A stretch of 64,000 bases of DNA from Streptomyces paludis (lineage in GTDB: Bacteria; Actinomycetota; Actinomycetes; Streptomycetales; Streptomycetaceae). Both the position numbers and the translations under genes were made by a program. A model generated the notes under the pieces. That model did no database searches, was not told the DNA's origin, and saw only the letters and a list, made by a program, of their open reading frames with translations. Each line of letters begins with the position of its first letter. Position 1 is the stretch's first letter. Location: positions 4,464,001-4,528,000 of the forward strand of contig NZ_CP031194.1 in NCBI RefSeq assembly GCF_003344965.1, given 5' to 3'. This document shows, in pieces, positions 50,368-58,815 of the stretch.

Positions 50368-52287
50368 GTGACCACCGCTGAGCCGACGCGCGCCGGCAGC
50401 ACGTCCGATGCTGTGTCCGATGCCACAATCGACGCCGACGCCGACGCCATGCCCGAGGCCGTGGCCGGCAGCCCGCCCGTCGCTCCGCGAATAGACGTCC
50501 CGGCGCCACGGCCCAGCGGCGACACCGGCGACGTACCGCCGAGGGACAGCGACCCGCGTACCGGCATCCGTACCCGCCTCGAACCCCTCCGGCTCCGCGT
50601 GCTGCGGCACCCCGTCCTCTTCACCGCCGTCGTCGCCGGCGCCGTCCACGTGCTGTGGTTCTTCTTCTTCGCCAACAGCGGCGGCGACATCGCCGCCCAG
50701 GACGCCTGGGCCGAGTTCGTCGGGCGGCACCCGGACTCCGCGTACAACCTCGCCTGGTACGGCGGGATGCACCCCGTCTCGTACAGCGTCGTCTCGCCGT
50801 ATCTGATGTCCGTCCTCGGTGTCCGGACGACGATGATGATCGTCGGCACCGTCGGCGCCGCCCTCACCGCGCTGATCCTGGTCCGGGTGCGGGCCGTCCG
50901 TAATCCGGTGGCGTGCTCGCTCGTCGGGGTCTTCGCGTATCTGTGCAACGCGCTGTCGGGGCGCGTGACGTTCGGGCTCGGTGTGATGTTCGCGGTCGGC
51001 GCGGTCGCGGCGGTGTTCTGCTGGCCGTACCGCTGGCGCCGCAAGCGCTGGCTCAAGGGGGTCGCGGCGGCGCCGCTGGCCGCGCTGGCGACGGCGGCGA
51101 GCCCGGTGGCCGGGCTCTTCCTCGGTGTCGTGGCCGCCGCGCTCTTCCTCAACAAACGGCGCCCGGGGGCGTACGCGCTGGGGCTCGCGCCCGCGGCCGT
51201 CGTGGCGCTCTCGGCGTGGCTGTTCCCGTTCTCGGGGACGCAGCCGATGTCGGTGGGGACGGCGTCGCTGCCGTTCATCTTCTCGGTCGTCACGTTTCTG
51301 CTCGTACCGAAGGAGTGGCGTACGGTCCGGGCCGCCGCGGCGGTCTACGGCATCGGTGTGCTGCTCACGTACGTCATCGACTCGCAGATCGGCTCCAACG
51401 TCTCGCGGCTCGCGATGATCATCGGCGGGGTGGTGCTGCTCGCGGCCCTCCCGTACGCACGGCCCCGCTCGCGCCGCTGGTACGCGCTGGTCCTCGCCGT
51501 CGTCGGGCTCAACTTCTGGATCGGCTTCAAGGGCGTCGACGACATCGTCCGTACGGCGCCCGCCGCCTCGTGGACACGCGAGCTGGCGCCGCTGGTGTAC
51601 CAGTTGCAGCGGGTGAAGGCGGAGAAGGGCCGGGTCGAGGTCGTCCCCGCCAGCAGCCACCGCGAGGCGTCGGCGCTCGCCCCGTACGTCAATCTGGCCC
51701 GCGGCTGGAACCGGCAGGCGGACATGGAGCGCAACCCGCTCTTCTACGACGACACCCTGACCCCCGACAGCTACCGCGCCTGGCTCGACCGCTGGGCCGT
51801 GCACTACGTGGTGCTGCCGAAGGGGCGGCCGGACGCGGGCGCGGGGCTGGAGGCGCAGCTGGTGGAGGAGGGGCTGCCGTATCTGGAGCGCCTCTGGGGC
51901 GACTCGAACTGGCAGCTCTTCGCGGTGAAGGACCCGATGCCGCTGGCCGACCCGCCGGCCACGGTGGACCGGGCGGGCGCGGGCGAGCTGACGATCCAGG
52001 TGCGGTCGGCGGGCCGGGTGCTGATCCGGATCCCGTACTCGCCGTGGCTGGGGCTGGTCGACAGCGACGGCAAGAGTGTGCTGCCGCCGCAGCAGACGGA
52101 GACCTCGAAGGCGGACCCGGAGAGCCCGAAGGTCTTCACCAACCCCAACGGCTGCCTGATGAAGGCCGAGGCGAACGGGGACGGCGACGAGTGGACGGAG
52201 CTGCTGGCCCCCCGGCCGGGCGTCTACCGACTGGCGGCGCCGTACCGGCTGCCGCGGGGCACGGGGTGCCCGGAGGAGATGCGGTAG
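50368..52287 (+). CDS. Polytopic membrane protein with extracytoplasmic C-terminal domain
   Basis: A 639-residue protein. Residues 1-80 are a disordered Asp/Ala/Pro tail; about 9-10 transmembrane segments follow between residues 85 and 375 (PVLFTAVVAGAVHVLWFFFF, YSVVSPYLMSVLGV, LAMIIGGVVLLAALPY), then a soluble 260-residue domain (YLERLWGDSNWQLFAVKDP, AGRVLIRIPYSPWLGLVDSD). The motif HPDSAYNLAWYGGMHPVSYS after the first helix recalls GT-C-like membrane glycosyltransferases. No family with known function is certain. GGAG lies seven bases before the GTG start. Confidence 0.7.
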   Translation: MTTAEPTRAGSTSDAVSDATIDADADAMPEAVAGSPPVAPRIDVPAPRPSGDTGDVPPRDSDPRTGIRTRLEPLRLRVLRHPVLFTAVVAGAVHVLWFFFFANSGGDIAAQDAWAEFVGRHPDSAYNLAWYGGMHPVSYSVVSPYLMSVLGVRTTMMIVGTVGAALTALILVRVRAVRNPVACSLVGVFAYLCNALSGRVTFGLGVMFAVGAVAAVFCWPYRWRRKRWLKGVAAAPLAALATAASPVAGLFLGVVAAALFLNKRRPGAYALGLAPAAVVALSAWLFPFSGTQPMSVGTASLPFIFSVVTFLLVPKEWRTVRAAAAVYGIGVLLTYVIDSQIGSNVSRLAMIIGGVVLLAALPYARPRSRRWYALVLAVVGLNFWIGFKGVDDIVRTAPAASWTRELAPLVYQLQRVKAEKGRVEVVPASSHREASALAPYVNLARGWNRQADMERNPLFYDDTLTPDSYRAWLDRWAVHYVVLPKGRPDAGAGLEAQLVEEGLPYLERLWGDSNWQLFAVKDPMPLADPPATVDRAGAGELTIQVRSAGRVLIRIPYSPWLGLVDSDGKSVLPPQQTETSKADPESPKVFTNPNGCLMKAEANGDGDEWTELLAPRPGVYRLAAPYRLPRGTGCPEEMR

Positions 52288-52526
52288 CCGGTACGACGAC
52301 GGGGTGTCAACGCTCCGCCGTCCGGTCACGACCGCATCACCATGGGTCGTGATCACGGAAGAGCGTGACGCCGTTGTGCTGGGCCCGGAACCACTGGCAC
52401 TTCGGCGGCTCGCCGATTCACTTGGCGGGCGGGGCCGCAAACGGAGCCCTCACGGGCCACCACGCCCTGTCTTGCACCCGCTGCAATGCCACCGAAAGGG
52501 AGGTGATGGCAGCTCTCGGCGGCTTG

Positions 52527-52937
52527 TCAGCCGCAGTGCTCCCAACCGCTCTTCCAGACAACATCTTGGACACCGCCGCCCCACTTGACACAGGTGTTGG
52601 CCGCAGACACGTACACAGGTCCTGCGAACTTGGTGTACCCACCGAAATCTTTGATCTCGCTCCCGCCGGACTTCTGGATGGAGGCGCCCATCCACATCGC
52701 TGCGCCGGTCGACGAATCCAAGATCGTGGTGACGCAGTTGTACCCGTTGCTGCTGTTGTAGGTCAGGTAGATGACCGCAGGGCCCAGGTCTTTGGAGTTG
52801 ATGACTTTATATCCGGAGCCGCACACCGCGCCGGGGGTCGTTGCCGCAGCTGCGGCGGGGCCAGCCGTCGAGAGCAGCCAGGCTGCAGCGACGACGGTCA
52901 CCACGGCGGCGGGCTTCAACTTGTTGGAACGGAGCAC
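52527..52937 (-). CDS. Spore-associated protein A (SapA)-like secreted protein
   Basis: A 136-residue secreted protein. A signal peptide (LKPAAVVTVVAAAWLLSTAG, cleaved near PAAAAATT) precedes a beta-rich domain with VCGSGYKVINSKDLG, VIYLTYNSSNGYNCVTT and a C-terminal CVKWGG...GWEHCG. Four Cys could form two disulfides. SapA of S. coelicolor is found on spores; close relatives occur outside sporulation too. GAGAGAAGG precedes the GTG at 52937. The 239 bp between it and the membrane protein gene hold no supported feature. Confidence 0.8.
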   Translation of the reverse strand: MLRSNKLKPAAVVTVVAAAWLLSTAGPAAAAATTPGAVCGSGYKVINSKDLGPAVIYLTYNSSNGYNCVTTILDSSTGAAMWMGASIQKSGGSEIKDFGGYTKFAGPVYVSAANTCVKWGGGVQDVVWKSGWEHCG

Positions 52938-53066
52938 AGTGCCTTCTCTCTTCACATGCATGATCATTTCATGAAGATCATTTGCTCTCCCGGTGAAGGT
53001 GTCAAGGGCGTTATGTAGCCAAGAGCGAACGGATGTTGACGGGGCGTGAGTGGACCGGGCCGGGGC

Positions 53067-53909
53067 TCAGCCGATCGGGAACGCCACGTCGCAGACCTCG
53101 TCCGTGGCCGAGGCCGCGTCCCAGTCGGCGAAGTAGATCTCGCGGCACGGGCCGGTGATGGTCAGGCCCTGCCGGTCGATCCACTTCTCGACCGCCTCGA
53201 AGGCGGAGAGGATCTGCGGGTGCGCGACCTGCGCCTTGGTGATGCGGACGTAGGCCAGGCGCTGCGCGGGCTCGGTGCGTACGGTGGCGCCCGGGACGGC
53301 CGCCGTGCCGTTCGCCGCGACGGCCGCCGTGTCGTCCGCCGCGCTCTTCGCGACCGGTACGCACGCCTCGGCCGGGCCGTCGCTGTCCGGGCCGACCTCC
53401 GCGTGGTACGCGACGTACGGCACGCCCGTCACGCCCCCGTACGCGGCGGCGGCTTCGGTGAGGCGGCCGATGGCGGCCGGGATCCAGCGGGGCAGTTCGT
53501 CGGAGAGCAGCTGGCGGCGCTCGGCCAGCACGGTCCGCTCGGGCACGTCGATGGTCCTGATCTCGTACATGTGGCTACTCCTGCCGGAGAGTCGGTCACG
53601 GATATGGGTGGCGAGCACGCGCCGGACCGCGTGGCGTTCCTCGACGTCCGTCCAGTACGCTTCCAGCGCGTCGGCGGCCCGGTCACCGGGCAGCGCGACG
53701 ACCTCGGCGATGCGCGCCAGCGGCATGTCGAGCTGCCGCAGGAGCGCCACCAGCCGGGCCTGTTCGACCTGGTCGGGGCGGTACCAGCGGTAGCCGGTGG
53801 CGGGGTCGACCCGCGCGGGGGCGAGCAGACCGAGCCGGTCGTACAGCCGCAGTGCCTTCGGCGAGAGGCGTGAACGGGCCGAGAAGTCACCGATCGTGAG
53901 CAGTTCCAC
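53067..53909 (-). CDS. MerR-family regulator with GyrI-like effector domain
   Basis: A 280-residue BmrR-type regulator. Residues 1-70 are a MerR winged helix (LLTIGDFSARSRLSPKALRL, YRWYRPDQVEQARLVALLRQ), followed by a coiled-coil dimer helix and a GyrI-like small-molecule domain from about 125 (MYEIRTIDVPERTVLAERRQ, AYVRITKAQVAHPQILSAFE). Such proteins bend promoter DNA when a lipophilic cation or drug binds. Start at GTG 53909, just before the HTH. The target promoter may be its own or that of the divergent gene 250 bp away. Confidence 0.86.
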   Translation of the reverse strand: MELLTIGDFSARSRLSPKALRLYDRLGLLAPARVDPATGYRWYRPDQVEQARLVALLRQLDMPLARIAEVVALPGDRAADALEAYWTDVEERHAVRRVLATHIRDRLSGRSSHMYEIRTIDVPERTVLAERRQLLSDELPRWIPAAIGRLTEAAAAYGGVTGVPYVAYHAEVGPDSDGPAEACVPVAKSAADDTAAVAANGTAAVPGATVRTEPAQRLAYVRITKAQVAHPQILSAFEAVEKWIDRQGLTITGPCREIYFADWDAASATDEVCDVAFPIG

Positions 53910-54158
53910 GAGGTCCCATCCTCCGTCATCGGGCCGCTGTCGGCCCGATGGGGAGAGCGTGCGCCTTGCCCCTGGGACAAGGTCAAACACCGGAGCGTAC
54001 GTACGAACGAAGCGCGTCCGCGCGACAGGAGGCGGGACCACGGGCAGGACCGAGGTTGAGTTCAATGGCGGGGCCAAGGTCAAAAGAGAGAAAGGTCAAA
54101 CCGTCAATCATCCATTTTTGCTTTCGGGTTACGGCGCGATCCCTCATAGTGATGCGAT

Positions 54159-55565
54159 ATGAGGTGTGAACGGTGCGGGAGTGACCGGGGAGAATCGCGG
54201 CCCGGCACGGAGTGCCAGGTGTGCGGCGCCGGGGGCTCGGAGCCCTGGAACGATGCCGCCGACACCCGGCCCTGGTCCGACGCCGGTGCCACGCAGGCGG
54301 CCTGGACCGGCCTTGAGGCGCGCTCGACGCCGATTCCCGGTATGACGATGCCGAGGACGGCCGCCGCGGCGGCAAGCGTCGCGCCCGGCCCCAGGCGGCA
54401 CGAGATACCCGATGAGATGCCGGGCCAGCCCCTGGGCCGGGCCTTCGACGAGCTGGCGGAGTCGTCGCGGCTGGGCGAACAGGGCGTCCCCGGGGCGGAG
54501 TCGGAGAGCGGCGGGAACCGCGAACGCGGCGGCAACGGGCGGGGCGTCCGGCGGCGGTCGAAGCGCGACGCCTCGCGCGAGCGCGCGCGCGACCGCGAGC
54601 GGGCGCTCGCGGCGAGCGAGGAGGCGGGCGTCTTCTCGGAGTTCTCGCCGGACTTCCCGCCGGGGAGCATGTACAGCCGGGGCCGCTCGCGCAAGCGCGT
54701 ACTGATCACCGTCGCCGTGCTGGCCCTCGGCTGCCTGGGCGTCACGGTCGCCGTGGTCAACAGCTCCGGCGGCGGCAACGGCCCGGTGGCCGGCACCGCC
54801 AACCCGCAGCTGCCCGGCGCCGATACGCCCCAGCTGCCGGGCCTGGGAGGCGGCGGCATCGACCCCGGCGTCGTCCCCGGTGACGGCGACGGTGTGGGTG
54901 ACGGTGTCGGCGACGGTACGGGCAACGGCGCGGACCCGGGCGCCGGCATGGGGACGAACGCGGGCGACCCGTCCGGCGACGCCTCGGCCGAACCGGGCCC
55001 GGGCGCGGGCGTCGGCTCGGAGGCGGGCTCGGCGGCGCCCGGCGGGGCGGGGGCAGCCGCGTACGAGGAGTGGGCCGGTCCCGGATGCAGTACGGGCCAC
55101 TACCGCGAGCACGGCCGGGTCGAGAACGGCGACGCGGCCTGGTACACGGTGAAGTCCGGCGGATACAAGGGCAGTTACTGCGACGGCAGATTCTCCGCCG
55201 TACCGATGTCCGGTCGGCAGGACCAGGACTCCGGCTCCACCGCGACCTGGTCCTGGACGCTCGACAAGGCGTACGAGAGGTGCGCCGTCGCCGTGTACGT
55301 ACCGGACAGCGGCCGGGCCCGCGATGTGGCCGGCAACCCGACCGTCTACAGCGTGCTCAAGGACCCGGCGAACAGTGCCACAGGCTACGACGGCTTCGCC
55401 GTGGTCCAGACGAAGCACCGCGGCAGTCTGGTGCGGGTGGGCAGCTACCCGGCAAAGGGCCGGACATTCGCGGTCCAAATGGTGGACCGGGGGCTGGACT
55501 TCGGCAGCGAGGAACGCACGGGCGCGCACCACGCGGCGGCCCAGATGAAGATCAACTGCACCTAG
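54159..55565 (+). CDS. Zinc-ribbon single-pass membrane protein with exported C-terminal domain
   Basis: A 468-residue protein. C3-x2-C6 and C19-x2-C22 form an N-terminal zinc ribbon in the cytoplasm, then a disordered Arg/Glu-rich region with RASRERARDRERA-like charges, one transmembrane helix (VLITVAVLALGCLGVTVAVV, near residue 180), a Gly/Asp/Pro-rich stalk with GDGVGDGVGDG repeats, and a C-terminal domain of 150 residues with CSTGHY, GSYCDGRF, RCAVAVYVPD and KINCT, whose Cys could pair. I do not recognise the family. It is followed by the restriction enzyme gene after 97 bp. Confidence 0.65.
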   Translation: MRCERCGSDRGESRPGTECQVCGAGGSEPWNDAADTRPWSDAGATQAAWTGLEARSTPIPGMTMPRTAAAAASVAPGPRRHEIPDEMPGQPLGRAFDELAESSRLGEQGVPGAESESGGNRERGGNGRGVRRRSKRDASRERARDRERALAASEEAGVFSEFSPDFPPGSMYSRGRSRKRVLITVAVLALGCLGVTVAVVNSSGGGNGPVAGTANPQLPGADTPQLPGLGGGGIDPGVVPGDGDGVGDGVGDGTGNGADPGAGMGTNAGDPSGDASAEPGPGAGVGSEAGSAAPGGAGAAAYEEWAGPGCSTGHYREHGRVENGDAAWYTVKSGGYKGSYCDGRFSAVPMSGRQDQDSGSTATWSWTLDKAYERCAVAVYVPDSGRARDVAGNPTVYSVLKDPANSATGYDGFAVVQTKHRGSLVRVGSYPAKGRTFAVQMVDRGLDFGSEERTGAHHAAAQMKINCT

Positions 55566-55662
55566 TGGAAAGCTCGACCGGCGGCGCGGATACCTGAGAA
55601 TCAGCGGCCCGGAAAGCGGATGCCCGGAAAAGCGAAAGTCCAGAAAAGCAGAAGTCGGACAA

Positions 55663-56667
55663 GTGAAGCGCGACGAACTGAACCGTGAGCTGGCCGGCCT
55701 GCGCCGCGCGCGGATCGGTGACCGTCGCGCTCCGCACAAGCCCCTGCTGCTGCTCTGGCTGCTGGGCCGCTTCGCCGCCTCGGGCGGTACGCCGGGCGGT
55801 ACGGCCGTCACGTACGACGAGGCGGAGGAGCCGGTCAGCCGGCTGATCAACGACTTCGGCCCGGCCGTGACAAGCCCCGCGCGGGCCCGGGAGCGGGCGG
55901 CGATGCCCTTCGTCCACCTGGAGCGCTCCCTGTGGGACCTGCGGGACGCGACGGGGCAGGCGATCGGCACGGACGCGCCGGAGCGGGGCGGCCAGCTCCG
56001 GGCGCGCGGTGCGCACGGCCGGCTCCGCCCGGAGGTCGAGGCGCTGGTGGCGGACCCCGCCGTACTGGCCGCTGCCGCCCGGCAACTGCTCGAACAGCAC
56101 TTCACCCCGGCGCTGGAGGCGCTCGTCCGCGACGCGGCGGGCCTGGACCTGCCGGGGCTGGACGAGGAGATGTACGCAGCTGTACCGCCGCTGTCCGACC
56201 CGTCCGGCAGGTCCGCTCCGTCCGGCCTGTCCGGCCTGTCCCGTCCGGCGCGACGGGCGCGGCGGGCGGGCTTCGCCGAGGAGGTGCTCCACGCGTACGC
56301 CTACGCCTGTGCCTTCTGCGGCTTCGACGGCGCGCTGGGCCGTCACCCGGTCGGACTTGAGGCCGCGCATGTCCGCTGGCACAGCCAGGACGGCCCGGAC
56401 GCCGTCGACAACGGGCTGGCCCTCTGCTCCCTGCACCACACACTCCTCGACCTGGGCGTCCTGGGCCTGGTCCCCGGCCCGTCCGCCGGACCGCGGATCC
56501 AGGTGTCGCGGCTGTACGTCACGAGGAGCGAGGCGGGCCGCGCGGTGGACGCCCTGCACGGCCGCCCTGTCGCGCCGACCCGGCCGGGACATCCGCCCGT
56601 ATCGAAGGAGTTCGTGGTCTGGCACGGGCGGCAGGTCTTCAAGCGGCCGGGCGCGGCGGTGATGTGA
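55663..56667 (+). CDS. SBD-HNH type IV restriction endonuclease (phosphorothioate-DNA dependent)
   Basis: A 334-residue two-domain nuclease. The N-terminal half (RRAPHKPLLLLWLLGRF onwards) matches the sulfur-binding domain found in ScoMcrA and SprMcrA, which recognise phosphorothioate-modified DNA. The C-terminal HNH domain has Cys216 and Cys219 (CAFCGFDG), catalytic His236 (EAAHVRWH), Asn250, and Cys255 with His258/His259 (CSLHH). It should cut DNA carrying dnd-type sulfur modification and so exclude such foreign DNA. Size fits the short SprMcrA type. No dnd modification genes are in the window, as expected, since host Dnd modification would be lethal with it. Confidence 0.8.
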   Translation: MKRDELNRELAGLRRARIGDRRAPHKPLLLLWLLGRFAASGGTPGGTAVTYDEAEEPVSRLINDFGPAVTSPARARERAAMPFVHLERSLWDLRDATGQAIGTDAPERGGQLRARGAHGRLRPEVEALVADPAVLAAAARQLLEQHFTPALEALVRDAAGLDLPGLDEEMYAAVPPLSDPSGRSAPSGLSGLSRPARRARRAGFAEEVLHAYAYACAFCGFDGALGRHPVGLEAAHVRWHSQDGPDAVDNGLALCSLHHTLLDLGVLGLVPGPSAGPRIQVSRLYVTRSEAGRAVDALHGRPVAPTRPGHPPVSKEFVVWHGRQVFKRPGAAVM

Positions 56668-56722
56668 GCCGGGCGGCGTGAGCCGTATGGTACGGACCTG
56701 CTGTCACTGTCACTGTCACCTG

Positions 56723-57376
56723 TCACGTCCGGTCGAGGACGCCGGTCTCCCAGGCCCAGGCGGCGATCTCCACGCGGTTGCGGGCGGGCAGTTTGGTCTG
56801 CACGTTGCCGAGATGGGTCTTCACCGTGCCGATGGAGATGGAGAGTTCGGCGGCGATCTCCGCGTTGGTCAGCCCCCGGGCGACGAGGCGTACCAGCTCC
56901 AGCTCGCGGGCCGACAGCGGGCTCTGCGCCCGCCGGGCATCGGTCGCGGGGCGGTGCAGGCCGCGCAGCAGCCGTACGGTGATGGAGGGGCTGACCAGCG
57001 CCTCGCCGGAGGCCGCGGCGCGGATCGCCTCGACGAGCAGGGCGGGGCCCGAGTCCTTGATCAGGAATCCGGCGGCGCCGTCGCGGAGGGCGCGGTGGAC
57101 GTACTCGTCGTCGTCGAAGGTGGTGGCGACGACGACCTTCGGCGGGTTGACGGCGCCGGGCCGGTTGATACGGCGGAGCGCTTCGAGGCCGTCGAGGCGG
57201 GGCATGCGGATGTCCATCAGGACGACGTCGGGGCGGTGCAGGCGGGCTAGTTCGACGGCCTCCAGCCCGTCGGCGGCCTCGGCGACGACCTCGATGTCGT
57301 CCTCGGCGGCGAGGATCATCGAGAATCCGGCGCGGACCATGGCCTGGTCGTCGGCGATCAGTACGCGAATGGTCAT
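56723..57376 (-). CDS. NarL/LuxR-family response regulator
   Basis: A 217-residue response regulator. The receiver domain has the acidic pair DD in VLIADDQAMVRAGF, the phospho-acceptor Asp in VVLMDIRMP and Lys in FLIKD. The C-terminal LuxR HTH reads LSARELELVRLVARGLTNAE, SISIGTVKTHLGNVQTKL. The cognate kinase gene is directly upstream with 17 bp between them. It likely controls the divergent ABC exporter. Confidence 0.93.
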   Translation of the reverse strand: MTIRVLIADDQAMVRAGFSMILAAEDDIEVVAEAADGLEAVELARLHRPDVVLMDIRMPRLDGLEALRRINRPGAVNPPKVVVATTFDDDEYVHRALRDGAAGFLIKDSGPALLVEAIRAAASGEALVSPSITVRLLRGLHRPATDARRAQSPLSARELELVRLVARGLTNAEIAAELSISIGTVKTHLGNVQTKLPARNRVEIAAWAWETGVLDRT

Positions 57377-57393
57377 CGGGCGGCTCCGGTGGG

Positions 57394-58812
57394 TCAGTGG
57401 GAGGGGACTGAAGAAGAGGAGAGGACAGGCAGGACGGCTTCGACACCCCAGCCGCCGCCCGTGACCGGGCCCGCCTGGATACGGCCGCCGATCAGACCGA
57501 CGCGCTCGGCCAGCCCGCGCAGACCGAAACCGCCGCCGCTGCCGCCCACGCCGCCGACGACGGTGTGACGCGGCCGGCCGTTGTCGGTGACGCGTACGGT
57601 GAGAATGTCGCTGCCGCTACCGCCGCCGGTTCCCGTTTCTGCGGCCGTGGACCGGGCCACGCGTACGGTCACTTCCGTACAACCGTGGGCGTGCTTACGG
57701 ATGTTGGTCAGGGCCTCCATCACCACCCGGTGCGCGGTGGTGGTCACCTCCACCGGCAGATCGCCGAACGTGCCCTCCCGGTCGAGCCGGGCCCGTGCGC
57801 CGCCGACCCCGGCGAACCCCTCGACCAGCGCGTCGATCTCGTCGATCCCGGCCAGGGGCGCCAGCGCCGGCTGCCCCTCGGTGTCGCGCAGCATGCCGAC
57901 CATGTGCCGCATGGAGGTCAGCGCCTCCGTGCCGGCCCGCTCGATCCGTTCCAGCGACGGGGGGATCAGCTCCGGCCGCCGCTCCGCGACGGCGAGGGCG
58001 CCCTGCGCCTGTACGACGATGCCGGTCACGTGGTGGGCGACGAAGTCGTGCAGGTCGCGGGCGAACTCGGTGCGCTGCTCCAGGCGCAGCGTCGACGCCT
58101 GGCGCCGCTGTTCCGTCATGACCAGCCGCCAGGTGACACCGATACCGAGGACGGCCGTCGAGCCGAAGGCGAACATCGTGACCATGGTGATCATCCGGTC
58201 GCCGCCCAGGCCGAGCGCCAGCGGCCGGAGCATGATCGCCGTCCACAGCAGGGGAGGGGCGATCCATCCCGTCCACTCCCGTCGTGCCCGTACGGGAACG
58301 ACCAGCAACAGCCAGAGCAGCGCGGCTGGTTCGGCGAGTCCGTACGGGCTGTGGAAGTAGGGGAAGCCGGGGGAGACACGGTCAAGGGCGTACATGGCGA
58401 GGGTGAAGCCCAGCGACGCCGCCCCGACCGCGCAGGCGACCGCGGGGAGCGCCCGGGCGCCGAGCCACGGGGACACGACGACGACCGCCCCGGCGGCCAG
58501 GACGAGGGACAGCTTGATGAGGTCGGCGTCGTACGGACCGAACCGCGCGGTCCGGTAGTCGTACACCAGAGCCGTCCCCACCACGGCCAGCCAGAGCAGC
58601 CATCCGCCCCGGGCCAGCAGGAGCCCCGTGCGGGTCCAGCGGAGGACGGGGCCGTTCGGCGGCTGCGCTCGCGGCTGGGCTCGGGCTCGGCCGAAAGTCG
58701 TAGAGGAGCGCGAGGGATCTGTCTTTCGCCGGATCCGTAGCGCTCGGCGCGCGGGCAGAGTCGTCTCTGTCGGGCGGACCCCGGTTCCGTTCTCCATCAC
58801 ACGCAGGAGCAT
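57394..58812 (-). CDS. Sensor histidine kinase (NarL-type, HisKA_3)
   Basis: A 472-residue membrane kinase. An Arg-rich cytoplasmic start is followed by six or so transmembrane segments (ALVYDYRTARFGPYDADL lies in a loop), a HisKA_3 dimerisation helix with the phospho-His in EFARDLHDFVAHHVTGIV, and an ATPase domain with N box EALTNIRKHAH and G box GGGFGLRGLAERVGLIGG. The start is uncertain: ATG at 58812 (GGGGGAGAG upstream) or ATG at 58797. It is co-transcribed with the response regulator and diverges from the ABC transporter. Confidence 0.87.
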   Translation of the reverse strand: MLLRVMENGTGVRPTETTLPARRALRIRRKTDPSRSSTTFGRARAQPRAQPPNGPVLRWTRTGLLLARGGWLLWLAVVGTALVYDYRTARFGPYDADLIKLSLVLAAGAVVVVSPWLGARALPAVACAVGAASLGFTLAMYALDRVSPGFPYFHSPYGLAEPAALLWLLLVVPVRARREWTGWIAPPLLWTAIMLRPLALGLGGDRMITMVTMFAFGSTAVLGIGVTWRLVMTEQRRQASTLRLEQRTEFARDLHDFVAHHVTGIVVQAQGALAVAERRPELIPPSLERIERAGTEALTSMRHMVGMLRDTEGQPALAPLAGIDEIDALVEGFAGVGGARARLDREGTFGDLPVEVTTTAHRVVMEALTNIRKHAHGCTEVTVRVARSTAAETGTGGGSGSDILTVRVTDNGRPRHTVVGGVGGSGGGFGLRGLAERVGLIGGRIQAGPVTGGGWGVEAVLPVLSSSSVPSH

Positions 58813-58815
58813 GAC

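Noticed and set aside
52304..53018. Plus-strand frames between the polytopic membrane protein and the MerR gene, including a HALSCTRCNATE stretch
   Set aside because: They mostly run antisense to the SapA-like gene; the CxxC stretch is too short and lacks a start signal to support a zinc protein.
54144..56105. A 653-codon minus-strand frame opposite the zinc-ribbon protein and nuclease genes
   Set aside because: Shadow of two supported genes; no start signal and no family signature.
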